A stretch of DNA of 64,000 bases, taken from contig JAUTXW010000066.1 of the NCBI GenBank assembly GCA_030620095.1, positions 310,001 through 374,000 on the forward strand, written 5' to 3'. The position numbers and the translations under genes were made by a program. Positions 1 to 10,994 of the stretch are shown in pieces; the first letter of the stretch is position 1, and every line of letters begins with the position of its first letter. Source of the DNA: Kuschelorhynchus macadamiae (Eukaryota; Arthropoda; Insecta; Coleoptera; Curculionidae). The notes beneath the pieces were generated by a model. That model did no database searches and was not told the DNA's origin. It was given only the letters and a program-made list of their open reading frames with translations.

Positions 1-282
1 CGATGGCGAACAAAATGGCGGCCAAACAAATTATATTTTGTTCTTGATTAAGGATAGGTAAACATTAACTAATACCAAAATGGCCAGGTGAAATTTTTGT
101 GTACAGCAAAGGTTAAATGGGGAAAGTTTAAAAAAATCAACGTAATAAATTCTTCTTTGATTCTTCAATTGATTGAAACTATATATTGCATTCGCTATCT
201 GGCTTTAGATTTACGATCGATCAATAAGTTTGGGAAATATGGGCGAAAAACCGAAAATGGCGGATTTCGTTTTTCGCCAGTA
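1..282. other. Non-coding left flank, no gene seen
   Basis: AT-rich sequence with scattered short ATGGCGG-like phrases. I see no coding frame with family features; it ends at the TA dinucleotide (281-282) used as target by the mariner-like element that follows. Confidence 0.5.
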
Positions 283-2967
283 TATCCAGAACGGTAAATT
301 TGACAGCTGTCAAAATGTGACATTATTTGGACACATTTTTAAGACAAATAAGATGGCGTATACGACACGTCTTCATTGTTTTTTGTTAACGCGCAACCCG
401 CCTCAACTTTCATTTTTCTTATGACCGCCATATTGGGTTTTTCGATTTTTGGAAAGAGCCTAAAATTTCCAGTCTAGTGATATCTCACAAGTGCATTAAA
501 GATTTTAGTGTCATCAAAATATCACACTTCGTAAATTAGGTTTCAATGTTTTTAAAGGAGGCCATGATTTATTTGTCACAAGATTACATTAATAAGTAAG
601 TAATGTATTGAACGCATTGAATTTTCAATACAACATGAAGGTAAATAACGACTTAAAAATCTAAATGAGCTTTAACTACTTTGTAAGTGGGTAACATTAA
701 TTTACAAATCTGCAAAATGACGTCCATCTGCATAGAGACATTTTTGACAATTGGTGACTGTTTTTCGTACAACCCTGTTAAGTGTATTTCGGTTAATATT
801 TCTAAATGTGTCCAGAACTCTTTGTCTCAGGATTTCTATTGTCACGGGGGGATCAAATTCATAGATTTCATTCTTCGTGTGACCCCAGAGGTAGAAATCT
901 AAGGGCGACAGGTCAGGGGATCTAGGAGGCCAAGATATTGGACTATTTAAAGAAATTATTCTTTCGTCAAACTACTCTCTTAAGAAGTTTCTGACTTGAA
1001 TGGTATTGTGAGCCGGACATCCGTCTTGTTGAAACCAAGTTCTTCTTAATTCATCTTCCGTTAGAACAGCTCGTAAGGCTGGTACAACCTGGTTTCGCAA
1101 AAGCTCTAGGTACCTCTGCCCCTTTAGGTTGTAGTCAAACAAAAATGGTCCAATAAGTCGATTTACTGAAATGATTAATAATTTATAAATAGGTGCCCAA
1201 CAGTCAAGGTCGGCAGGGTCGGCCGGGTGGTACTAGAAACTATAAATTATAAAGGGAAAATTACCTTTATTAAAAAGTAGATATTTTCTTTCCAAAAATA
1301 ATTATCGAAACATCCCGTAATGAATGAGCTTGTATACAGTTGAAACCTATTCAGCTTTATTATGAAAAAGAAAAACATATTTGGTTAGCGGGAAGTAATA
1401 ATCGTAATAAATTATTTCGTTGGTATTTTTATTTGTAAATACACCGTGCCTTAATAAAACATAAAATAGCAAAAGAACAAACCCCTTGCGCTTTAAAATT
1501 TAAAATGGACACTTGATTAATATGGTATTTTTTTCATAACGCAAGAACTAGGCATCCCGGGTAATATTAAATCATTAAATTCAGACAATCGAAATAATTT
1601 TAGAGAATTAGCTAAATCTGCAGAAAATTTAGATAAAGTGTTAATAAATTTATAGAACCCAATTCTATTTTTATAGGTTCTTCGAAACTGCAATACAAAA
1701 TAATTGAATAAAAATGTAATATAATATCAAAAAAGTAAGTTGACTGACTAGAGTAGAACGTTTTACTTTTTTTTTATTAGTTTATACTCTTTTAGTATCA
1801 TTAAAAAACAAGACGAAAAAAAAAAGATTATTATTTGACCATCATTTGGTGCCTATTTAAAAAAGATTGGTTAGATTAACTTACCAATGATCCCTCACCA
1901 AACGTTACTTCCATATCTGATCTGTAGACGTCTCTCTGCCACTTCGTTAGGATTTTGCACAGCTATGCTATGATGACGGTTGGATCTATTAAAGACTTCA
2001 CAATTCGTGAACCTGCTCTCATCGGACCACAAGACATGATTTACAAAATCAGGATTTTCATTACATATCCTCGTATACCACTCACAGAACTGTAGTCGTC
2101 TTGGAAAATGAGTTTCCTTAAGCCCTTGTGCTATTATGGGTTTGTATGGATGGTACTTATTCTTTTTTAAAACTCTCTGTACTGTTGATTTTGGCACATT
2201 AGTTTCCCGTTCTACAGTTCTTACCGATGCACTAGGGTTTTCGTTGATAGCTTGTAAAATGTTTCTATCTCGATTTTCATTGTTATTATTGTATCCGCTT
2301 CTAGGTTGTTCGAAGGCACAATGGTTAATTAAATTAACTACGATTTTCCTGAATTGGGTTCTATTAGGCTGCCGCCGTTCGGGGTACATCTCCAAATACC
2401 TTGATGAGGTAACGTCGGCGTTTCTGTATGATTGAAAGAACAGAGCTAACATGTCAACCTTTTCTTCATTTAAATACGGAATGCCGGCCATTGTCTATAG
2501 GTTTTGACAATTTATGTGTCAGATTTATGATTTTATTGGGATAAAAGCGTACCTACTACTTATTAAAACACAGCTTTGATACTTTGAACTATTTAACTTA
2601 ACGTCAAAGTCAAAATCCAATTTTGTTACAGATAAATCAGGGCCTCCTTAGAAAAGCATTGAGAGCTAACATTACTTTAAATCATGGCCCTCTTAGAAAA
2701 AACTGAAACCTAACTTTACCAAGTGTAATATTTAGATGATACTAAAATCTTTAATGCACTTGTGAGACATCACTAGACTGGAAATTTTAGGCTCTTTCCA
2801 AAAATCGAAAAACCCAATATGGCGGCCATAAGAAAAATGAAAGTTTAGGCGGGTTGCGAGTTAACAAAAAACAGTGAAGACGTGGCGTATACGCCATCTT
2901 ATTTGTCTTCAAAATGTGTCCGAATAATGTCACATTTTGGCAGCTGTCAAATTTACCGTTCTGGATA
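283..2967. mobile_element. Tc1/mariner-group element with ~290-bp terminal inverted repeats
   Basis: The left end starts TATCCAGAACGGTAAATTTG at 283 and the right end is its reverse complement ending at 2967, both flanked by TA (281-282 and 2968-2969), the duplication expected for Tc1/mariner. The inverted repeats continue inward with only scattered mismatches, roughly 283-560 against 2690-2967, and include the palindrome TGACAGCTGTCA near the left tip. The interior holds one transposase gene on the minus strand. I infer a once-autonomous element, now inactive because of two nonsense codons in the gene. Confidence 0.9.
702..2491 (-). pseudogene. Mariner-like transposase with DD41D spacing and one intron, two stops
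   Basis: Cut-and-paste transposase. Exon 1 (2491-1885) begins MAGIPYLNEEK with an N-terminal helix-turn-helix region of the kind found in many insect mariner-like proteins, then a second DNA-binding region and the first catalytic aspartate in VLWSDESRF. Exon 2 (1165-702) carries the second aspartate in FQQDGCPAHN and the third in SPDLSPLDFYLWG; I count 41 residues between them. Between the exons lies a 719-bp intron with donor G|GTAAGT and acceptor TTTCAG; splicing gives the smooth reading GII-V-NRLIGPFLFDY. Two in-frame stops (TGA after SNVW, TAG after NFLRE) make it a pseudogene. The family assignment is from motifs; the intron is inference from consensus sites and frame. Confidence 0.85.
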
Positions 2968-3059
2968 TACTAATAACATGGTAAAACAAAATGGTGGACT
3001 AGTGAAATGTAAAAAGAATTATTACTAAAATTTATCCAATATACCTAGTGTCGGATTTA

Positions 3060-3185
3060 GTGTTGCCTCCAGACGAGACGAGAGAAGTAACATGAGAAAA
3101 AAATGCCCTCTCGTCTCGCCAAGAATGCCATGAGACGAGAGGAGAGAGACCCTCTCTCGTCTCGTCTCTATTTCCTCTCGTGATA
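3060..3185. repeat. GAGACGAG low-complexity inverted block
   Basis: About 125 bp built from short GAGACGAGA and complementary TCTCGTCTC runs, so the two strands can fold back. It begins near GTGTTGCCTCCAGACGAG. It could be the end of a MITE with iterated subterminal motifs, but I cannot define both ends. Confidence 0.5.
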
Positions 3186-3427
3186 TAAAAATTGGAAAAA
3201 CTATTTCTAATTTGCTAACAGACGATATTATATTAATATTAAAAGCTTGATATTTAATTTATTAATAAGAGAGTAATTTTTAATTATCTAAAATCTCAAA
3301 ACCACAAGAAAAAAAGAATTATGAAGAGTAATTGTCAATTCTAAAAATGTTTCATTATTTTAAGAATTTTCTGATTTAATTAAGAAATCATGGTTCTTGG
3401 GATTAGACCGTGTCAAAATGTAATCAC

Positions 3428-3472
3428 TTTCCGACGTTTCGCCTTCGATTGCACGAGGCATCTTCAGGGATC
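3428..3472 (-). ncRNA. Minimal hammerhead ribozyme, left flank of PLE
   Basis: On the minus strand the core reads CUGAAGA (3467-3461), an unpaired U, helix II GCCU/AGGC closed by a loop, then GAAA-C and GUC (3435-3433). UCC before the core can pair with GGA after the cleavage position as helix I. Helix III is only A-U and C-G with no loop, the minimal architecture known from PLE flanks and thought to act as a dimer. Mirror copy of the one at 4632-4676. Confidence 0.7.
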
Positions 3473-3498
3473 TTCACTTCACGAGATCGGAACACTGA

Positions 3499-4576
3499 AT
3501 GAGCTCGGAGAGATCCAGGCCGCGTATTTTGTCTTTCAAGGAATTTTTCTATGAGCAAACCTCACGAGCCGCCATGGGATCTCCAGTGTCACCGCTGGTA
3601 GCCAATATCTTCATGGAAGCTTTTGAGGAGGAAGCCTTAGAGTCGTCTCCACTAAAACCAAAATCATGGTTCAGATATGTAGACGACACTTCTGTAATAT
3701 GGCCACATGGTCCAGAAAACCTCCCTGGGTTTCTTGATGATCTAAATCAACAACATGCTAACATAAAATTTACAATGGAAATTGAATCAGAAAGCACGAT
3801 TCCCTTTCTAGATGTTCTTGTACAAAAGAAAGGGGATGGTTCCTTAGGACACTCTGTATATAAAAAACCAACGCATACGAACAGGTACTTAAATGCAAAT
3901 TCCCATCATCATCCAGCAAATCAGTCATTAATTCATTGGTTTACAGAGCTCTCGCGATTTGTGACCAAAATTCTTTACAATCAAAAACAGAGAAACTTAC
4001 TCAAGCTTTAAGAGGGAATGGATATTGCCACTGATGATATTAGACGATCAATTAGAAAATATAATAATCCTACTCCACGAAATGATACTAATAAGGAATT
4101 ACCGATAGGAAATGTAGTTCTTCCATTTATAAACGGAACCACAGACAAGATTGCAAGGTTACTTCACCGGTCCAACATACGTACAATCTTCAACACACAC
4201 AAGAAAATTGGACAATATTTGAGATCGCCAAAGGATATTATTCCCTTTCAAACGGAAAGAGTATATGCAATTCCATGTTCCTCTGGTGATGTTTATATTG
4301 GAGAAACTGGACGATCCATATCGACTAGGCTTAAGGAACATGAAATATGTATCAGAACGAAACAAATTGTACAATCTGCTGCACCAACATTCTACTCAAC
4401 ATGTTATAAATGTAAAAGAAACCAAAGTTCTTGCACCGGTTTCGGGACTCTATACACGCAAAATTAGGGAATCTATTGAAATTTATAAGCATCCTAACAA
4501 TTTTAATAGAGATACGGCTTTCAGTCTACATTATACGTGGACCGAGTCACGTTGGGTAAACACAGGTCGACTGTAA
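3499..4576 (+). pseudogene. PLE reverse transcriptase and GIY-YIG endonuclease, broken
   Basis: Reverse transcriptase-endonuclease that copies PLE RNA at a cut target. The visible part starts just before motif B (AAMGSPVSPLVANIF), continues through the catalytic YVDD in WFRYVDDTSVIWPHG and the typical HTNRYLN and SHHHP segment, then a connector and the GIY-YIG domain (YAIPCSSGDVYIGETGRS, RLKEHE). Motif A and everything upstream are absent. The frame is interrupted by TAA at 4009-4011 and shifts near 4385; the true C-terminus (KIRESIEIYKHPNNFNRD) is in another frame up to 4576. Family assignment is secure from motif order. Confidence 0.88.
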
Positions 4577-4631
4577 ATATCCGGCCTGGGTCTCTCCGAG
4601 CTCATTCAGTGTTCCGATCTCGTGAAGTGAA

Positions 4632-4676
4632 GATCCCTGAAGATGCCTCGTGCAATCGAAGGCGAAACGTCGGAAA
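4632..4676 (+). ncRNA. Minimal hammerhead ribozyme, right flank of PLE
   Basis: Core CUGAAGA at 4637-4643, one unpaired U (4644), helix II GCCU (4645-4648) with AGGC (4660-4663), extended by CG/CG around a bulged A, then GAAA (4664-4667) and C-GUC (4668-4671). Helix I can start with UCC/GGA. The extra nucleotide between A9 and helix II is shared by the other PLE copies here. Function (processing of PLE RNA) is inferred from what is known of PLEs. Confidence 0.72.
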
Positions 4677-4859
4677 GTGATTCCATTTTGACACAGTCTA
4701 ATCCCAAGAACCATGATTTCTTAATTGACCACAGCCGTGAAAGCTTTCATTCTATGTTTTCTGATTTAAATTTGAAGCATTCCTTCACGCTTCACACAAC
4801 TTTTCAGGCGATCGTTCCTTAAAATATTGTTAAATGTCTTAATGAATATGAGTTTAACT

Positions 4860-6977
4860 TTCTGAGTCAAAATATATAAAAAAAAACATTTAGTTCGGTG
4901 GTCTTGGTCTTGAAGAGCATATATAAGCTCAAAATAATATACACATCTATTATTGTGATCTGCCTTAACTCTGATATCATATCTGTTATGCTTAAATTAA
5001 GACAGATATTGATCACTGTTTGTCCGCCTATTCTGATGTTCAGTTGGAATATGTATTTCTGAAATATAAAGAAGAGATTTAAACGCATCTTCTGGAAAAG
5101 TTTTTCATTTAAATGCATCAAAATTGCAGAGCTCGACGAATTTAAAATCATTTAAACCGTTAAATCTATAGTTTATTTGTTGCTGAATGTGCTCGATTAT
5201 TCCTCAAAAGAGGCGTCTGTATGACGCTTGAACATCTCCTACCTTGTCTGTTCGAAGACGCTTGGCTTGTGGCTCTACATTTAATGTCATCGTTTTCTCC
5301 CAAAATAGGTCAGTCATCTCTTTTTTGGCTTAACATGGACTTAAAATCATCCACTTTTTTTAGGCAAAAAGCAATATTATTTGTTTTAGTTTGTAATATA
5401 TTAAAAACATTGTCCGAGAATGGAAATATTTCTGAAAACAAATAATTAAAATTAAAATCTCGTTTCAAACAGTCTAAAAACCCCCCTCGAACTATTTGTT
5501 GCTTCTGAGTCCCACGTTTCATTATTTTCTATTATTTTCTCAAATAGTTCAATCAGTGATTCACGATTTTCAGATACTGTTAACACCAGTTTTCCATTAT
5601 AGTTCCACCTAGTAGGAACTACTTTGGGCAATAATTTGTGGACAATGGAGTCCAAAACTTGTGTACGTTTTGTTGACTTGGAAAAAAAAGCAGCCATGCC
5701 ACTTAAAGTAACGAAAAATACTTTACACTCTTTAATGTGATTGAAGAACTGGGATAAAACTAAATTTAATTTATGAGCAAAACAATGGACAAACATAGCA
5801 CTTGAGAAAGTTTCTCGAACTTTAGCTTGCAGACCCCCTAATTCTCCTGCCATCACTGCAGCTCCATCATAGCTTTGAGCAACTAATTTTTTCTCTCCAC
5901 TAATTTCTTCAGTAACGTTATAAACTACGGTCTATAATGCATCTGCTGTACAATTTTCGGACACATTCTTAAAACCTAAAAATCGCTCTTGAATACTTCC
6001 GTCTGTTTTAACGTAGCGTATTACTATAGATAATCGACTAAAATTAGTGGTATCAGTTGTTTCGTCCAGAACAATAACAATGAACAGCGCCTCGCCAATC
6101 TCCTGCTTAATTCTTTTTAGAATAATTGTTCCAACAGCGGAAATTAAATAATTCTGGATTCGATTCGACGTTCCGCGAAAAACGCTAGACTGCTCTAAAT
6201 GATTTTTTAAGCAATCATCATATTTAGCCATTAAACTAAGTAAATCTTCAAAATTTCCTCTATTTGAAGAAACCCTTGTTTCGTCATGAGCTCTCAATCC
6301 CAATTCGTGCTGTCCGAGAAAACAAACAACATCGATAAGTCTTCTTAATATTTGCCTATTTTTATCGACTAGTTCATTGTGTTGGCGGCGACAAATTTCC
6401 AACTGTTTATTAAAGGCGTGTTCAATTCTGATTTCGACGAAGACTTTTTCTTTTATGACGGCCTGCAAATGCGCTTTGGATATAATGTAGTCTTTTTACA
6501 GCTTTATGGAAATTGTTTAAATCGGAAAAACCAGTTTTATTCCAGAGACTTTTTTCATTTCAACATTGACCAACAAAATAATTTACTTATGTTTTCACAC
6601 CCTGTTAGCCGTTTAAATTGTTTGTATTGTTTTTCCGGATAAAAATGTTTAATACAGTTTTTCATTTTTCTGGTTAAATTTTTCATAGGCGGTTTTGCCA
6701 TTCCTTTGAAAATTATTTAAAGCTTATCAGCGAAGTTTAATGTTGAAAATCCCTTTATTATTAAGACACACACCGCACATTCACACACACTCTTCTTACT
6801 AAATTCTCCAACATTTTCAACGTTATTACCGACAGCCGAAGTTGACGATATTTGCATATCCACGTCCGTATTATTGTCTTCCATATCGCACCATGCACGA
6901 CGCGACGTACGTATCACACAGCACACCGATAGCCGTTCAAACAAAGAATCTAATCCAACGATAGCTTCCGCCCCCAC
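4860..6977 (-). pseudogene. hAT/ZMYM-like transposase, decayed
   Basis: DNA transposase of the hAT group with an N-terminal TTF-type zinc finger, often annotated as zinc finger MYM-type 1-like. In order on the minus strand: an acidic N-terminus (6890-6780); a zinc-finger region with SLWNKTGFSDLNNF and KRLHYIQSAF (about 6640-6500); a long frame 6468-5932 with EICRRQHNELVDKNRQILRR and the catalytic-region signature VIVLDETTDTTNFS; a single TAG stop at 5934-5932; then, in the same frame, AQSYDGAAVMAGELGGLQ and FVHCFAHKLNLVLSQ to 5452. Traces of the C-terminal dimerisation region (FVELCNF, KTFPEDAFKSL) persist to about 4990 with stops. Non-functional. Confidence 0.8.
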
Positions 6978-7304
6978 TTAAAGCACGCGACTGAAATGCA
7001 AAAATTGCAAACAGCTGGTGAAAAGTTCAATAACCTCTGGCTCGATTCACAGTAACTCAAGCATACAGGACTTGGCTGCAGAGAAGCTAGCGGCACGCAT
7101 AGGTTCTATTCGATATTCTATTGTGGCTGGGTCGGAGTCAAGGCCGCATTTATTATGGGCTTGATAATTAAAATAATATTTTAGCATTTTTAATATAAAC
7201 TAAATTAATGGTTTCCTATTTCAAAAATTACATTTTAGAAGATGTTTTGTAATCTTTTTTAGGGAAGCACTGCTTCTCTTGCTTCCATGGACTGCCCGCC
7301 CCTG
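4860..7304 (-). mobile_element. hAT-superfamily relic (right end visible)
   Basis: The right end, read inward on the minus strand, is CAGGGGCGGGCAGTCCATGG finishing at 7304, a typical hAT terminus. The matching left end was not found; the gene fades out around 4860, close to the PLE. Upstream of the gene (6900-7120) the DNA is unusually CpG-rich and may be the old promoter. Confidence 0.65.
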
Positions 7305-7858
7305 AGAGACAGTATATATAACACATATCTACTGTGACTATATACTGAACTAACTTGGATCACACTTCACTCTTCCCAATAAAAGTAATAATTCATGACG
7401 AACTACACTGGATCATACTTCACGACTCCAAATAAAAGAGAAGATTAATAATGAGAGAAATTCCGGGTAAAGGAAATTTACTGATTTTTCTTCTATTGCA
7501 AAGAGTTTAGCAATGTAATTTTTGTAGTTCAAATGAGCACTCAAAGAGCTTTAAAAATAGTCTTCTTCTCAATTTCCTGAGATTTGACCCTCACGTTTCT
7601 TTATAATTTTATAATAATAACAACAAGTTACATCACCAATGAAGCAGGCATTGTAGTCATTTGAGCTAACAGGATCATACAGTACCTTTCAAACGTATTT
7701 TCCAACATATTGCGGCTCCAATTTATCAGAACGATAATTTCGACTGCATAACATAATATTTCCGGTACTTTATACGAAAAGTGAAATTTTGGAATTGCCA
7801 ACGAAACGGTGGGGCCGAATACTACTCATATTAACCAAACGATAAAGTCAATTTGATG
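7305..7858. repeat. Intergenic, with a 53-bp tandem duplication
   Basis: Two diverged copies of a GAACTA-CTTGGATCA-ACTTCAC unit start at 7347 and 7400, each ending in AATAAAAG. The rest, up to the TATA box at 7859, shows no coding frame or recognised repeat. Confidence 0.45.
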
Positions 7859-8078
7859 TATATAAATGTGGGTCGGGATATCGCGCGTGGTTTCTTCGAA
7901 TCCGAACAAGTGAGAGTGAAGAAGAAGAAGAAGTACACGCGGTCGTGGCGTCGGTCGGTGATCGGGCAAAAGTTCTTCCGAAGAAAGAAGAAAGTAAAAT
8001 AAACGACGTATCCACGTATTTTTCGTATAGTTTGTGTGTCTGTGCCCGGGGAGTGTTATAGACCTTGTAAATATGAAG
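7859..8078 (+). promoter_or_regulatory. Candidate host promoter, 5' leader and first coding exon (ATG-AAG)
   Basis: A TATA box (TATATAAA, 7859-7866) is followed by a CpG-rich, GA-repeat-bearing stretch unlike the surrounding AT-rich DNA. The block ends with ATG AAG (8073-8078) directly followed by a strong donor, AAG|GTAAGA. I read it as promoter, about 180 nt of leader and a first exon coding for only Met-Lys, with a phase 0 intron. A first exon this short is common in genes for small secreted proteins. A matching acceptor exon with a signal-peptide core and the same phase is seen at 60790. No transposon feature explains this block; transcription itself is inferred. Confidence 0.5.
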
Positions 8079-8692
8079 GTAAGATTACCAGTGAAATGGA
8101 CGTTATGAATTTTGCAGAGCGATGATATTTCTTTATATTATTAATCTCTTACCAATATTTTAAAAGGAAACCCTATAAGTAGATCAAATAAAAAAATCTT
8201 TTTGGTAAGTGGACGGATTTTAAGTTCTGAATCAAGGGGATTCATACTCAAAGAAAATTGGAAAATTTTCATTCAACTTACATAACACAAAATTGCTTAG
8301 TTTTTTTCTTATTAATATTTTTGAAGCTCGCAAATACAATTGGAAACTGTCAATAATATTGTGCTTTTTTAGTTAGTTGCAGTGTTTTGAAAGGTAGGAG
8401 TAAGGAAAAACTTATATAGCCTAGTTAGAAATACACAGTATCGTAACTTTTTGTTTAAGGACCCGGTGAAAGATGTTATTATCGGGCCCTTTATTTCATG
8501 TGGTGGGTATTGAAAGGCAATGTAGTCAGACTTTATATTGAATATTTTATTGCTTCAACGTTACAACAATGTCGTAACGTCTGAAATTGTGTCGTACACT
8601 CCCCCAGTGCAATAATGTATATATTTTTTTATTATTTAGTTACTTAATAAACCATTTAATAAAATCCTAAGACCAACCAAAACGCTGCAAGT
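8079..8692. other. No gene seen; probable start of a long intron
   Basis: AT-rich sequence with no coding frame or recognised repeat, running from the putative splice donor to the hAT end at 8693. Confidence 0.4.
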
Positions 8693-9889
8693 CAGTGGCG
8701 GCTCGTGGTGAATTATATTGGGAGGTCAATAAAAAATTTAAAAATAGGCATAATTAAAATAAATATCTTGTTTTCTAATTGAGTTTTAAATTCTCTTGAA
8801 GTTTAGAATTGGAAAAATGCTGAATGACACATTCGTTAAAATTGCACGCACATTCCTTTTATAAACGATTTCTCGATACTTAACATTGCCAAAGCGTATA
8901 GTCTATATTGGCCCAACTCCTCAACAAAATTTATAAGCCTTCGAAAAACCCCTGGATTTTCAGACAAAGCCGTTTCATTATGGCCACGTAGTGCCAGCCC
9001 ACAAAATTTTACCCAATCTATAATTTTGTCTTAAATATAACGATTTTTGGATACATTTTCATTAAAATCTCTAAGGGATTTTCTATAAGTTGTGTCTAGC
9101 TGAGTGCGAATATCAACACTTCCGGCCGTAGCATAGTTCACCGAACATTTCATGTGATCTGCAGAAAACGCATGTTTTTTTATTTTTTCTTTTAAGTGTT
9201 TTAAGTCTGTAACACCGGTTTTGCACCATAATGAGTCCGACGAGTCCTTAGAAAGCAACAAACAAACATAACAGTGAAATGAGTTAGAGACTTCACAACC
9301 ACATATCAAGTTAACTAAATCGTAGATACTTTTGCGAAAGTTTCAATGAACCTTTGAAATTAAGTTCATAAGCACTTTTTAGTTGTTTATTTTTTGCACT
9401 AGTCACTACCAACATTTCATTTCCTGTATTTTTCCAACTCACACATTGATCATACAAATAAAAAAATACATATTACAAAAAAACAGTATATAAATCAATT
9501 TTCATCGATTAAAAACCTCCGAAATAATATCGAGTTAGAATATCGACCGCGCGACCTCTGAACAATTGAATTTCCGCATCCCGACGTCATGCCCTGACCG
9601 ATCGATCGAATTATGAGAAGAGACGGGCTGATGACCCAAATCGCGATTTCATATTCCATTTGCTATCACGTTCGGCTGCCGCTCGGTAGCTGTGAAATCT
9701 TCGGGTACTTTCGTCACGCTTTAAGGTAATCAGGGCAATTCGGATTGCCCAGCCTAGCTTACTATAGCGTATGTTATTATGCTTAAGGAACGCATAACGC
9801 GTCTAATAGGGACGGTCAAACGAATAATTTATTTTCTGAAATATTTTTGGAGTCATTGATCAAATGACCCTATGGAAGAGATGCCACTG
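8693..9889. mobile_element. Internally deleted hAT element
   Basis: Left end CAGTGGCGGCTCGTGG at 8693; right end, read inward, CAGTGGCATCTCTTCC from 9889. The 16-bp ends match at 11 positions. The 8-bp flanks (CTGCAAGT and GTGAAGGG) do not form a convincing duplication, so the right boundary is provisional. It contains the start of a transposase and a CpG-rich segment (9540-9780) that may be its promoter. Confidence 0.6.
8880..9309 (-). pseudogene. hAT/ZMYM-like transposase N-terminal fragment
   Basis: The frame 9309-9031 reads MICGCEVSNSFHCYVCLL, then SLWCKTGVTDLKHLKEKIKKH and ADHMKCS, a TTF-type zinc finger like that of the 4.8-7.0 kb relic but clearly from a different family. After a TAA stop the same frame continues DKIIDWVKFCGLALRGHNE and GVFRRLINFVEELG to about 8880. 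The catalytic part is missing, in line with an internally deleted element. Confidence 0.75.
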
Positions 9890-10136
9890 GTGAAGGGTGG
9901 CCCAATTTAGTTCAGTACATAGTCACAGTATTACATATATTGTCTCTTCATTTTTATTGAGCGCCATTTTGTTCCATTATATTGGATTCCTACCAATCTT
10001 TACCCTTTTCTACCTATGCCACACTTGACTTTTGGGCATCATTTAAAATAAATTCAATATGCAAAATTTAAAGTCAATCGAACAAAATTTTTTTACATTG
10101 ATTTTTTAAAAATTTTATTTGTCCGCCATGTTAAAT

Positions 10137-10705
10137 TGAAACCCATATTAATAATTTAAACCTACCCCGTTGGTCGGCAGATATCTTAGATATTAAGTTT
10201 CAAAAAGGTTTTCATTAACGATCCTCTTGTTGTTATGAATGGTGTATTATCTGGGGTTAAAATCCAGTAAGAAAAACAAAAGCCCTTTTTTAAATTGTCG
10301 ACGGTTCGCCAATTTATTATTGCTTCCTTAGGACACATAGACTTTATATCCTGCATGAAACCCATATTAGTCTTTACCTACTCCGTTGGCCCGCAGATAT
10401 TTCCTAACCACAAATAATACACCACTCTAACATAACAACAAGAAGATCGTTAACGAAAACCATTTAGAAACTTTATATGTGGGAAATAAATATAGAAACG
10501 GAGTAGGTAAAGACTGATAATATGAGTATCATGCAGGAAATAAAATGTATGTGTCCTGATGATGCAACACTAAAGCTGCTAAACGTCGACAATTTAAAAA
10601 AAGACTTTTTTTCTTATTGGATTCAAACTCCAAATAATACACCACTCTAACATAAAAAAAGAGGATCGTTCACGAAAACCATTTAAAAACTTAATACCTG
10701 GGAAA
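10137..10705. repeat. Inverted satellite-like repeat, ~220-230-bp monomers, hammerhead-like cores
   Basis: A monomer of about 220-230 bp occurs a little over once in forward orientation (10137-10395; recurring phrase CCATATTA...CCGTTGG at about 10145 and 10364) and a little over once inverted (10398-10705; phrase CAAATAATACACCACTCTAA at about 10402 and 10633). The two orientations meet head to head near 10396. In the inverted part CUGAUGA (10556-10562), GCA/UGC, UAAAC and GUC resemble a minimal hammerhead with G12 changed to U. Confidence 0.65.
10550..10590 (+). ncRNA. Degenerate hammerhead-like core in satellite
   Basis: CUGAUGA (10556-10562), an unpaired U, helix II GCA/UGC (10564-10566 with 10577-10579), then U-AAA-C-GUC (10580-10587). 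It matches the PLE minimal form except that the catalytic G12 is U, so this copy should be inactive. The equivalent position in the forward monomer (near 10310) keeps GCGAA-CCGUC but has lost the CUGANGA box. Confidence 0.45.
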
Positions 10706-10779
10706 TCTCAATTTTTTTTGCTGGATCTTAATCATTCTAACAAAATTATTTTATTTTAACATTGTTCGGCCAGCTCATC

Positions 10780-10990
10780 CCTATATGACCCTTAATTTTT
10801 GGTCAATATTTTAAGTCAATCGGGTAAGTAGTATTTAAGCTATGCTGCGAACGGACAGACAGATCGACAGACGGATCGACAAAATTTATAAAACATGTTT
10901 TTTGGCATCTAGGGATGCTAAAGCGTAAAGATATGTAAATCCTGAGAGGGTGATTTTCTTCACGACTACAAAAATTTTATTTGGCTGCAA
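10780..10990. repeat. Dispersed repeat family A, copy 1
   Basis: Shares a long consensus with 24440-24645, 33470-33670 and 33680-33800: CAGCTCATCCCTATATGACC, then AGTCAATCGGGTAAGTAG, GCGAACGGACAGACAGA, ATGTTTTTTGGCATCTAGG and GTAAAGATATGTAAA. No coding capacity. A SINE or MITE core is possible; I find no clear ends or RNA polymerase III boxes. Confidence 0.6.
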
Positions 10991-10994
10991 TTTT

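Larger units (their letters stand above)
3380..4756 (+). mobile_element. Penelope-like element, 5'-truncated, with inverted flanking repeats
   Basis: A reverse transcriptase and GIY-YIG frame lies between inverted copies of one ~135-bp sequence (about 3380-3516 and 4590-4728). A 13-bp direct repeat, TTTTCTGATTTAA, occurs at 3367-3379 and 4757-4769 and is the best candidate for a target duplication. Each flank carries a minimal hammerhead ribozyme core, a known property of PLEs. The left flank joins directly to the middle of the reverse transcriptase, so the 5' half of the gene is missing. Confidence 0.85.

Noticed and set aside
1166..1884. A transposon inserted in the DD41D transposase
   Set aside because: No terminal repeats or duplication; donor and acceptor sites with frame continuity fit an intron better.
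4741..5250. Left terminus of the first hAT element
   Set aside because: I searched for a CAGGGGCGG-type end and found none; the boundary is left open.
9882..9897. 8-bp target duplication for the second hAT element
   Set aside because: CTGCAAGT and GTGAAGGG agree at only four positions, so no duplication is claimed.
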